Source: Perilla frutescens (lineage: Eukaryota > Streptophyta > Magnoliopsida > Lamiales > Lamiaceae). From it: DNA of 64,000 nucleotides. The stretch is from contig BRKX01000002.1 in assembly GCA_026008535.1 (NCBI GenBank), positions 73,429,380 to 73,493,379 on the forward strand, in the 5' to 3' direction. A program made the translations under genes and the position numbers. The notes beneath the pieces are model-generated. The model worked only from the letters and a program-made list of their open reading frames with translations. It was not told the origin of the DNA and did not search any database. The stretch's first letter is position 1; the number at the start of each line of letters is the position of its first letter. Positions 33,840 through 44,450 of this stretch are shown piece by piece.

Positions 33840-34560
33840 AACTCTCACGCCCATTGAGGGCATTGAGTGACACAAGGTCCTCCACAGTTGGGGTCATCAT
33901 ATAGTTTACCCTTTGTTTGCACCTATGCCCCCTTGTATATACTTCTCATCACAGTAGTAGCAAAGGCCTTCCTTTCAGCCATTCGGGTTGCAATATTAGC
34001 CTATTGGGTATTCCAGTTGTCGTTGTTAGTTCCCTTCAGCCTTTCAGCGAGAGCCTCTATAGTGACCAATTGATTTCTGACTAATGAAACTGGCTAACAA
34101 GTAACTTTCTGTATAAGCTCCTCGACCGTACATTTGCATGCAGCTCTTCAACTCCGGCCTCAAACCTATCATCAACATAATCTTGGTAATTAATTTCGTG
34201 TGCTTGATCTTGTTAAACTCAACTACAATATGTGATCCCTCTAATTCTTCAAACTTTGCAGACACCACTTGAACAAATTGTTTCCAAGTAATCTCATGAT
34301 ATTTTGGTTAAAATTCTGAAACCAGGAAGCAACCTTCCCTTTAAAATTCATAGCAGCCAGCGACACCTTTTACTCTGGGGGTTGTCGTTTTGCAAGGGGA
34401 AGAAAAACCACTGACATTTCAACCAGATAATACAAACGCAACAGCAGCCAACCACCTCGAATTCAGCCAGTGACCACCACACAGTATAACGATTCTTGGC
34501 TGCCCTCTCAAGATTCTTCGCATCATCCTACATTAGAAAGATAGAAACTTCTCCCTTGAG
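33840..34560 (-). pseudogene. Ty3/gypsy gag relic
   Basis: In minus sense it reads MNFKGKVASWFQNFNQN, then, after a frame change, VVSAKFEELEGSHIVVEFNK, then MIGLRPELKSCMQMYG, and ends near a CCHC-like stretch (EVYTRGHRCKQRVN at about 33,920-33,960). This is the order of a plant chromovirus capsid and zinc knuckle. Frame changes and stops show it is dead. No LTRs were found around it. Confidence 0.7.
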
Positions 34561-34976
34561 AAAAAACTGAAAAATTGAGATCAACATGACTAAAATAAAA
34601 ACTCACTTGGACTATGAAACTGATGAGAAATTACTAAAACGCTAACAGGCATATAATATCCGAACCAAAAACAAAGAAAGGCAGAAAGATGTAAGGTGTA
34701 CAATCTCTACAAAACAATAAGAAAGTCAATTTAATGCATACAACTCAAGACACAACTGTTCAGTTTCAACCAATAATCGATGTATCCAAATGGCCTATAT
34801 AGTCAGGAATTTTTCTTAAGCATCAAACATCAAAACCACCACTACCTTATCCCTCCATCATGAAATCTAATCCAACAAACAACACATTTCCATTCACATA
34901 TCACACACACTACACACACTCAACTCATCAAAAACTGCCTCACACAAAACCACATTATTCAACAAAACAAAACTGC

Positions 34977-35159
34977 TTCAAGTACTACTTCCTGTCGGTC
35001 CTGACTAGGACGGCTGACGGAAACGTGAGCGGCAAGCATCAGCTCATCACAGCTACCTTGAAGGGCGGCATCTACAAGGCACAAGATGGAGACAAGAGAT
35101 GGTTCAAGGGTGCAAGGAAGTTTGTTGAGAGTGCTGCATCTTCTTTCAGTGTTGCCTAA
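34977..35159 (+). pseudogene. Truncated PsbP (photosystem II oxygen-evolving enhancer 2) C-terminal fragment
   Basis: Sixty codons read FKYYFLSVLTRTADGN, KHQLITATLKGG, then KAQDGDKRWFKGARKFVESA and SSFSVA-stop. This is the C-terminus of chloroplast PsbP, a lumenal extrinsic subunit of photosystem II. A few residues around the KLYICKA stretch are missing. No transit peptide or N-terminal domain precedes it; upstream is low-complexity TCA/CAC sequence. It cannot be functional PsbP. It belongs to a cluster with phosphoglycerate mutase and eIF4E fragments. Confidence 0.85.
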
Positions 35160-35573
35160 ACAAGATGTCAAGATCAATGCAAGTAATTTGTATGTAATTT
35201 AACCACCAAAAAACCTATGCATAAATTTTTCAATCCACCCAACTATTGGAGCTTTAGAGTTGTGTAATGGAATTTTCAGTTATAATGAATTGAGTTTTCA
35301 CTACAAAAATGGTGTCTGAGAAGTAACACATAAGAGATAGAATCTGTAAGAAAACAGTGATGGTTTCATAGATATATATAACTTAAATCATCGAATTCTT
35401 GAAACATAAATAGAAAATCTCAGCAGAGAATGCTGTTGATTCAGTCATAATCAAGTATCCTAGGATGTAAATTGTAAATCCCAGCGAAGTAGTTATTCAA
35501 CACATTTGATTGGTTGTGTATCCTCTCACACCCTCTACTGCGCAAAAATCTAATAATACGAAATATCGCTGGT

Positions 35574-35971
35574 CTAGTCGATGACCTCAATCAGGGTTGT
35601 CTCGTAGTCACCAGGTGCCTCGAACCCGTGCAAGTTCATGACAGTTGCAGCCACATTAGCCAGCCCACCATTAGGCACGTCTTTGCGGAATCTCACACCC
35701 CAGGGCCACCAATTGCAAGAGGAACCTTACATAAGTAGAGCATTGTGTGTCAGGAATTGCTTAAAATGTGTGACTAACTCTGGAAATTTATATCACAAAA
35801 TTTTTACTACTCATAGTTTGGGACAAAAACAACATGGATGAACTACTTACAGGTTCAAGAGTGTGAGAAGTGATTTCTTGTTTCTTTTCACCATGTCCTC
35901 AGCATTGCCATGGTCAGCAGTAACAACATATATTCCACCCACTTTAATTTCTCTATCGCGTCAAGGATCGT
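35574..35971 (-). pseudogene. Fragment of cofactor-independent phosphoglycerate mutase (last two exons)
   Basis: Exon 35,851-35,971 starts after TTCAG and reads TILDAIEK, then, after a small insertion, GGIYVVTADHGNAEDMVKRN and KK. A deletion leads to SHTLEP and a GTAAGT donor. Exon 35,574-35,725 starts VPLAIGGPG, loses frame, then reads RFRKDVPNGGLANVAATVMN and LHGFEAPGDYETTLIEVID-stop. TADHGNAED contains the family's metal-binding Asp and His residues. Introns are retained, so this is copied genomic DNA, not a retrocopy. Frame-disrupted, hence dead. Confidence 0.88.
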
Positions 35972-36679
35972 CTGAACCAAATTAAAATAATTAGCAAATA
36001 ATCCCAATTCAATCGACAGCTGAAGTATGTTTAATGAATGAGGTGACATTCCGAGCTGATGTCCCTTCAAAATTCAAATAAGTTGAATAGGTTCGTCATA
36101 CAAGAGAGCACCATATATTCAGGCAGATGACTAGCCAATTCTAAGTTACAACATGCTATCATGCACCTTCTAGATGACAGGAATTGAACAGCATGTCACA
36201 GACGCGTAACAATCAAATAAATCATGGGCACTAACATTTCCCCCAAATTATTCAGTGTCTATGAATATTGGAAAACTGACTCAAAGCAAAAGGTATATGG
36301 AGATTTACATTACATTCCACAGGACGAGAAATACAAAAATTTGCAAGATTTATATAATCGTAAGCTTCAACCCTTGATTTACCACAAGCTAACAACTACT
36401 ACTGTACAGAAGCATCTCACGCTTTCTCATGACTTGGGTTCTTCAAACATAGCAATATAGCATAATGAAATACAGTACATTTTAAGCGCAATTGCATGGA
36501 CAAATGAAATACAGTACATTTAAAACTAAACTATAACACAGTTTGTTTGAAAACAGAAAATGGAAAATAAACCATGTGATAAACCCACTATTGATTCATG
36601 ATGGATATAAGATAATGTTATCAAAACAATCTATCAATTCAGCAAAAACAACTCAGGTTATATATATCCTCAAACAAAC

Positions 36680-37523
36680 CTGAGCAGCTTCATTATTGGT
36701 AGCATTCTTTGTCCAAATAGAAAAATTTCTCTTGCCTTGTTCTAACATTCACAACTGCCCCACAAATTTCATCTCCATAATCAAATTGTTCTCCAATCAG
36801 CGCCAGAGCAACTAAAAGGAATCCAAAAGGTATAATCCATTTAGGTTCAATTTTATTTTTGAAACAAATGAAAGTCATGAGCTCCAAACAGCCAGCTTGC
36901 TAGGATGGTGTATATGTAAACGCTGCAAACCAAGTCGGCATGATTTACTAATACAAGAATAGCCAAACAACTCTCAAGTTCAATAAAATAAATAAATATC
37001 TTATTATGCAAGAGAAACTTCTGTTTTGCCAACTCTCAACATGGTTTCACCTGTTAGTTCTTTCTTTCTTTCTCTCTCAACTTTTTGTTAACGAAAAGCC
37101 AAATTATTTTTCTGTCAGAGAAGAAATGTAAGACGCCAAAATTCTTGAAATCAACTTCCCACAAATTAAGAATTCACAAAATCACATACCTAGCAAACTT
37201 CATATACGCAGAAACCGTACAATTATGATCCCACTCCACTCCGAGAACAAGATGAAAAGTACAATTAAACAAAAAAAAAAATCAAATAAGAAAAATGCCT
37301 CCACAAATCTTCGACGGTGGAAAAGGTGTAAACAGGGCGAATTGAGCTTCCCCACGCCGCCTGTTTGGATTTAGCGTACCGATTGTCGAACCAGAATGTC
37401 CGGAAATGCTCCAAGGGATGCCTGGGCGGCGGCGTCTGAATCGCCGGAGATGATCTCCCCTTCCTCAACCTCCGATTCCTCTAGTTCCTCTCTGATGGCG
37501 GATTTCTGGCTTTCTTCAACCAT
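36680..37523 (-). pseudogene. eIF4E (mRNA cap-binding protein) pseudogene fragment
   Basis: The ATG at 37,523 opens MVEESQKSAIREELEESEVE and an acidic leader. After a frame change it reads HPLEHFRTFWFDNRYAKSKQ and AAWGSSIRPVYTFSTVEDLW, the first part of the eIF4E fold with the cap-binding Trp region. About 430 bp further on it resumes with CFKNKIEPKW, a diverged stretch, then IGEQFDYGDEICGAVVNVRT and, after a further frame change, WTKNATNNEAAQ with a GTTTG donor at 36,679. The middle of the protein and the C-terminal exons are missing. Family certain; this copy is non-functional. Confidence 0.88.
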
Positions 37524-38630
37524 CGTTTGCCTTTCTCACTAGTGTCTGGAGTTCTACTTCTGCCATGGAAGCTCGGAGCTGGGGTTTTGTGATATATCAA
37601 GGCCCGTTAATTGGCACATAATTTTTTTGGGCTGAACAAATTATAATAAACAAGGGCCCAATACTTGCTGCATTTGCTCCTTTTCTTTTCTATTTCCCCT
37701 TGCTTATATTTCCTACTTTTTTTTATTATTTTAATAGGCTGTATTTTATGTGATGAGCGCGGATCTTCTTTTAATTTTTTTTGGGAGGGATAAAAATGTC
37801 CATTTGCCCGATGGAGAGGATCCAAAAGAATAGTCATAATATATATATTAGAGATGAAGTGCTCAACAAAACTTTGACCGAAAATTTTGTAGCTTTGGCA
37901 TCTGCTCTCCCTAGTTTGTTCACTAATCGGACATTGCCTAGGAGAAAATCGCAGAAAAAGTGATTATTTGATTTTTCTGAACAAAATGAATAATCAATCG
38001 TTGATGTAATTTTTGCTTGAGCTAAATCATACCATGTAGCCCCATTAGGCCGACGATGATCATAATCATAAGTATCCCATATAGAGAACAATGTTTTATA
38101 TTCCTCTTCAATCTTCATATTAGAAACAAAAAATAAAAAATCTCTATAGCTAAAAGAGAACAATACATACGTTCTGATCTAAAATATTTACCAAAAAATT
38201 ATATATAAAAAAAATATCTTCATGACAAACACTAGACAGGGTATTCATATATTCACAATATATATATATATATATATATAAATATTTGGTGACCAATGTA
38301 TTTTAGGTTACAAACAACACACATAACTAATCTTGTGTGGTTGTTACTCTCTCTATTTCTACATGTTTGTTGTTTTAGAATTTTAATATAAAATTAACAA
38401 TAAATTATTTGGACTAATATATATCTTCCTTCTACATCACTAGTTCTCAAAAACTAAGGTTAAAGAAGCAGTATCCAAAACTCCAACCTTGTATTATAAA
38501 AGTATGTGATACATATAGCAAGAACAAAACAATCCAACTCTCGTAAATGAGAATACAAAGGTGATAGAAAAAGGCAATGAAGAGTAATAAAGATATGGTT
38601 TTATCTAAATCCCAAAACTATCATACATCA
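37524..38630. other. Intergenic DNA 3' of the EXO70 gene
   Basis: Includes (TA)n at 38,255-38,282. A minus-strand frame at 37,834-38,163 of 109 codons has no recognisable domain. Confidence 0.4.
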
Positions 38631-40625
38631 TCATTTCTTGTGGCCTCCATGTAAAGATTTCTGAGATCCCTCAAAAAGATCTAAAAGGTAATCCTCTAAG
38701 TCATCAGCACTGTATTTGATGTGTTTCTCACTAATATGATTCGTGTGTCGTCCTACATAGGTGCGATAAGCTTGGATTACCTTGAGAGACGTTGAGATCC
38801 GAAGATCATCTCGTAGCTGGGGATCTGGGATAGACCATCCAGTCTGGCTCTTGTAAACCTCCTCAAATGCTAGATAGAAGCTCTGCAGTCTCTCCTTGAG
38901 AACTCTTGATATGGAGTTTGAGCCCGGGTTTTGGAAGCCATCGTCTCTCAGTAGGGCAAGAATCGAGCTCCAAGTAGCCCTCTCGTAGTTCATTGCATGC
39001 TGCTGGAACTTCCAGTTGTGTTTCCTTATCCAGTCATCACCAAGCACTGTTCTGAGATCGGAGCCTTTGACCTTCTCGGCCATGTAATGTATGTTGTTCA
39101 TTAAGAACAGGTGCTGGAGTGACTCTTCCTTGTACAACTTCGATTTCCCATCAAGATTGCCTTCCAGAATCGAGATGAGGGATTGCAAGCGTATAGCCAT
39201 CGGAGAACTGCATGAGGATCCCCTAGGATTCTCCTCTTCCCTGACTGGACTAATGTTGGGAGAAACTGAAACTGAAACCGAATCATCTTCATGGTCACGG
39301 TCCTTCAAAACAATGTTGAGAGTTCTTCTGTAATCCATCAGAGCCTTGATGTAGTTCATAACGTATCTCGTGAGGGGATGGACTCCACCACCAGGAAACG
39401 CGTTGTTTGAGACAGTGGAGGCGACAGCATTCTCAAATTCAAGAAAGGTTGTCTTTGCACAATCTCCTAATCTCTGCAGAACATCTTGGCATTCGGTTCT
39501 AACACCCGATCCAGCTTCATCAGAGTATAGAGACATTATATCTGGTATGAGACCTTCAAGCACCTCGTACATGTCAAGAATCCGCATCAACTTCTCTGGT
39601 TGATGCGGCCCAATGGATATGGCTTCGCTGAAGTTCAGAAGCTGCAACATAGTGGACTTTGATGACTCAGCGAAACAAACAGAACTCACTGATCCAAGCT
39701 CCCCAAATATCTGATCAGTCAGCAACTTCTCACTGGAAAGGTAAACACGAACGAAAACCTTCATGACTCGAATCCATCTTCTGATTTTGGAGTTCAATGC
39801 ATTCCACTCCATCTTCAACACATCCTCTATGCTGAGTTTCTCAACTTCAAGAATGTAAAGGCAATCATCCAGAGCATCTTTTTGAACATTGACAAATACT
39901 TGAGAGCACTCCCGGCCATAACTCGAGTCAAACATCAAATTGGCAATACTTTTAAGGTCCTGAATCACATCTTGATTTACCAACTCAACAATGTACTCCC
40001 CTGAGGTTCGCCCCATGCTATCTCTTTGGATTACATCTTCGAGGGAATCATCCCCGGAGGAAATAACAGAGCCCGCCTCAATGATATCATCCTCAGTAGA
40101 ACGAAAAGACATATGCTCCGGCTCAAAAGGCTGCTTATTCTGAACCAGCAAGTGCTTAAACTCCTCTTCAAGCCTAGCCATTGCTGTCTGAAGAATATCA
40201 TGAGCTCTATGCAGTAAAACAACATCTTCACTACTATTATCCGAGCTCCTATTCTCCAAGATCTCAATCAACCTTCGAGCTTCATCAACAGCTTTTATAT
40301 AATCATAACCTTCTTCAGGGCCACAATCCCATATCATAACAGACTGATCATTCTCCCAATTCATGACCTTATCCTGAATCTTATCGAGCTGCTGCTCAAT
40401 CTCACTATGTCCCACTTCTTTTTCTTCCTCTTCCTCAAACTCTTCATCCTGGCTTTCGCTAACTCTAGTGATGTTGCTCAACTGTGAGCCAAGATTTGCC
40501 AGAATCTTTCTACCATCATCCGTCAGATTCATCTTTGATTCCAATGCTCTCACGATTTGCTGCGCCGCAGCAATCAAGTCTTCTTCTGCTTCCATCACTG
40601 ATGTTGTAGCTAAACAGTCTTTCAT
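38631..40625 (-). CDS. EXO70 family exocyst subunit, 664 aa, single coding exon
   Basis: Exocyst subunit that helps tether secretory vesicles to the plasma membrane. The uninterrupted frame has an N-terminal helical region (AAAQQIVRALES, SQLSNITRV), an acidic run near residues 60-71, the EXO70 signature stretch ECSQVFVNVQKDALDDCLYI followed by EVEKLSIEDVLKMEW, then MLQLLNFSEAISIGPHQPEK and LMRILDMYEVL, GGGVHPLTRYVMNYIKAL, and a C-terminal SADDLEDYLLDLFEG. Length is usual for plant EXO70s (about 600-690 aa). It looks closest to the E/F-type clades, but I cannot place it firmly. Two in-frame Mets exist (residues 1 and 11). A pyrimidine-rich leader (minus) at 41,085-41,130 and a possible donor at 41,139 suggest a 5' UTR intron. 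No breaks seen. Confidence 0.95.
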   Translation of the reverse strand: MKDCLATTSVMEAEEDLIAAAQQIVRALESKMNLTDDGRKILANLGSQLSNITRVSESQDEEFEEEEEKEVGHSEIEQQLDKIQDKVMNWENDQSVMIWDCGPEEGYDYIKAVDEARRLIEILENRSSDNSSEDVVLLHRAHDILQTAMARLEEEFKHLLVQNKQPFEPEHMSFRSTEDDIIEAGSVISSGDDSLEDVIQRDSMGRTSGEYIVELVNQDVIQDLKSIANLMFDSSYGRECSQVFVNVQKDALDDCLYILEVEKLSIEDVLKMEWNALNSKIRRWIRVMKVFVRVYLSSEKLLTDQIFGELGSVSSVCFAESSKSTMLQLLNFSEAISIGPHQPEKLMRILDMYEVLEGLIPDIMSLYSDEAGSGVRTECQDVLQRLGDCAKTTFLEFENAVASTVSNNAFPGGGVHPLTRYVMNYIKALMDYRRTLNIVLKDRDHEDDSVSVSVSPNISPVREEENPRGSSCSSPMAIRLQSLISILEGNLDGKSKLYKEESLQHLFLMNNIHYMAEKVKGSDLRTVLGDDWIRKHNWKFQQHAMNYERATWSSILALLRDDGFQNPGSNSISRVLKERLQSFYLAFEEVYKSQTGWSIPDPQLRDDLRISTSLKVIQAYRTYVGRHTNHISEKHIKYSADDLEDYLLDLFEGSQKSLHGGHKK

Positions 40626-41300
40626 ACCAAAAAAACAACCCTAATTTCAAGAAACCTCACAAATTCCACCACTATTTTTCAACACCAACAATCAATCAAG
40701 TCTCCAGAATTAATTCTCTCAGCCCCAATCAACAAACTGGTACTGATGACAATAATACCCCAAGATATCCAATCCAAGAATCTCGATGAAAAGCACCCAC
40801 TTTTTCACCAAAATTTACAAAAACCAATTCACAGTGGAATGCAACAATCATGAAGATCTAGAATTTCCAGCCCGCAAAAGATTAAAAGCTGACTGCAAAT
40901 ATTCACAAAGATCAATTTTTTAAGCAATACAATAAAGTATCAACCTATATTTGTACTTTCTGAAATCACATATATATTTTCTAAGGAAGAAACCCAAGAT
41001 TTTCACGAATCTTTACAGTCAGAAACAAGAAAAGCAAACACACTCAAGAATGTATCTCTCAGCAGCTTTAGTAGAGGGAAAAACAAAAGGGGGAGAGAGA
41101 TAGAGATAGAGAGAGAAAGAGAGGAAGAATCAGACTGACCCTTTACGGCTTAACAATCGATGAAGCTGAAAGCACGAAAAGGCCGTATTAATGGGTAATG
41201 AATGGATCTCCGTTGTATTATATCTGAAGCAAAAGGCAAAAAAAATCCCAAAATCTTTGTTGGTGTGGCTGAATACTTTACAATAATTTGCAGCTTCCTC
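40626..41300 (-). promoter_or_regulatory. Likely 5' leader and promoter of the EXO70 gene
   Basis: In minus sense there is a TATA-like GATATAATAC (about 41,216-41,225), then a CT-rich leader (41,085-41,130), then a possible donor AAAGG|GTCAGT at about 41,139, and AG acceptors shortly before the start codon. Inferred from sequence only. Confidence 0.35.
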
Positions 41301-44021
41301 GTGGGCACTGTAATCTTGGCCTTTTGAGGTGTGTTTGACTGTCCCTTCTTCGTGGAAAATATTGTTAAAGGGGCTGCACCTTCACCTTCATTGAAAAAAA
41401 AGTCAATTTCAATTCTTCACGGCTACAGTTTCTTGTTGCTTTTCTTGGCTAAATATTATAGATAGAGACAGTGGTTTACAGCAGATTAATTAGTTATAAT
41501 TTACAGTTTAAACCAACCTTTGTTTCCCCTATATTCCTACAACTACAACAACTTTCCGTTTAATATTTAACGTTAATTAACTGACACTGCCTACAAATAT
41601 GCACGTATCTAGATCTTGTGTTTGTTGAATCTTCTTTGTGTGCATAAATCTCTAGAAAATTGTTCATAGAAAAGTACTTGTTTGAAATGCCAACTGGAGG
41701 AGGTTTATTCAAAGGGGAAAACAATAGGATTATGTAATTTAACTTTATGGTTTTTGTAAATAAATTATAACAATTTTTAGATTAATAAATTACGAGTATA
41801 TATATATATACATACATACAAAATTCATTAAGACTCTATTAAGCTCGAATTAGAATGTGACGGTTGAATAAGTTCAATAAATTAAGATCAATTTTGGCTC
41901 AAAATGAGAAGGTCAAACTTAACTTCATATTATAACTCGATTTGATTACACCCTTAATAGAACTTCATTATTTTGTGTGTTGTGGGTCCACGAATAGTTA
42001 AGAGTTCTAACATATTGATTTTCGAATCATATGTCATACATTCGTTTTTATGATTGATTTTAGGATTTCTCTTACTTTGTACATAATAATGGTTAAGATT
42101 TTTTTATTATTTATATATTTTTTAGTTTGGTGGAGAGAATATGGGATCAAACCTCACTCACTCTTATAAAGGTCAAAATATTATTTTTATAAACTATAAA
42201 GTTTGTGGTAATAATGTAAGATTTAAAGAAACTAGTTCCTCACTACAACATCATTTAATATTTTATTTCACTCAAAAGATAAATAATTATTACATAAAAT
42301 TATAAATTTTAATAATATATATGTATTAATGTTATTTACACATTCAGTGTGAACACCTCCATGACCGTGAATATAACAACATGCGAATCATTGTTTTAAA
42401 TTTCATAACACCATTCATAGGATGTCACTCCTATACACACAAAACTTTGAGGTTATAGGTCTCAAATTTGAATTCCACCAACATTAGTAGGTGTTCGTCG
42501 TCTATCACATTTGGTTTTTCAAATATGATTTACTTTCTTCTGTGTGGTTTGCAGCCTATTACACACGTATTTACTCATGGTCTACAGACTATTACACATG
42601 AACGTGATTTACTCAGTATGTGTCGATAGCGGGCTGTGAATTATCCTCCTCATAAAAAAGATTAAAATTAAAATTGCATTTATCTAATAAATAAATACCG
42701 AGCAACATGTCCATGATTGGGTAACATTCAATTTTCACTTTTCACCAAATGGCAAGAAAATAGAAGGATTGATTTTTCAAAGTGGAAGTCGTTTTGAAAT
42801 TGCAATGAATGACCCAGAAAAATCAAATTAGTACACCTGCGCAAGTTTGTTACTAGAAATTATCAAAGCCTACCAAAGTCGATATATTTAATTATTTAGT
42901 TCGTCGGAATCATGAAAACGACTGATTAATTTCTTAATAGTAAGTGGCTATGAATATATCCCCTAGATAACACTCGTATTTAATTTGTTATATTTCATAT
43001 CATAATTAAAACCACAACTAATTAAGGATTTTTTTAAGGCACGACTAAGTTGATTATTCTTCAATCCGTTGGCTGCCTGCTATTTGACCAAATTTCAGGT
43101 ACTATATATATTTAGATTTGAAGTCGAGATATTAGTAATTATATATTAGTATAGAGATAATTTGCAACATTAGTGCTTCCCAATAAAAAAATATCCAACG
43201 TTTGTTCGTGTTATAGTGAAGAGAATTGCTTAATAGTTTATTATTTGGTAAAATTTGAAAGTTAAGTGTATGTTTCCTGAATTGATTAATATTTGAAAAT
43301 GTTGTAATGACTAATGGTACAACTTTGACACGTTTAATCAAATCCCAAATCACCAAAATCGGAATTTATTTTTGATGAAATTGAAAATGACTAATTTCTC
43401 AATTGTAATTATGTAATTACATGATACGATGGTCATATAAAGCTACAAGTATTTGATTATTCTTCGACCGGGATGGTTGACAATACATGTGACTAAAATT
43501 TAGATATTTTTAGATATGAAGTCAAGTCAATTGAAATTCTAATAGTACACAAATAATTTTCATTATTATTTTGTTTAAAGAAGTTATATAAAAATGAATA
43601 AATTAAAGAAAAGCCGCCTTATGCCTTCTGATTAATTACAACAATGAATAAAACTAAATCAACCTAGAATTGGACCAAATACCAAAATTAAACGAATTAT
43701 CTTAATAAGTCCTGGAGATATTTTGGATTTAGGACCTCCAAAACTTAAATTTACCAAATTAAAACAAGAATTTCAAAGACAATGATTGCACATGGTGTGT
43801 ATTAAATAATTAATGTATTTTTCATAAATAGCAAAAGATGATGATAGAAAAGGAAATCTCTAAAAACTTGGATTATTCAAAAGCAACAAAAGATGAAAGT
43901 TTAGATAACAAAAAAAAATAAAGAAAAGAAAAATAGAAAGGAGGAAATGAATGGAGCGTCAGCACAAGTGGAAGTGGCCGTCCCTCAATTTAATTGTAAC
44001 TATCTTGATGGCGATAATTGA

Positions 44022-44023
<2 letters not shown>
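41301..44023. other. AT-rich intergenic DNA
   Basis: No genes recognised. Two loosely similar stretches near 43,055-43,140 and 43,450-43,530 share GATTATTCTTC and AGATTTGAAGTC-like words, an old duplication at most. Confidence 0.5.

Positions 44024-44100
<77 letters not shown>
44024..44100. repeat. Compound (CT)n(CA)n(TA)n microsatellite
   Basis: CT repeats to about 44,061, CA repeats to about 44,087, then TA repeats. Confidence 0.95.
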
Positions 44101-44450
44101 GACTTAATGAAACATTGTAGGGTAGCTCCAAAAAAAATATGAAACACTATAGGGAAATTTTCTGAAATGGTCACACCATATAATTAAGGGATTTCCGCGA
44201 ATGGTCAAACAAATGGCTTTTGAAGTTGTATAAATTCAAATTTAGTCCTTAAACAAATTAGGCTGACAGCTCATGATAAATTGATGTAAAAAGATTCCAA
44301 CTAATTCCACATTGGAATAGATAAGTTAGAAAATAAGACCCAAATCGAGAGACAAATATTCTTGAAGTTTCAAGACAGAGATTGGCAATTTTTGCCAAGG
44401 CTAGAACTCAACAGAAACTTGATGAATTATAATTAGGGCGAAATTGAAAA

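Noticed and set aside
37834..38163. 109-codon minus frame as a gene
   Set aside because: No recognisable domain, no promoter or splice context.
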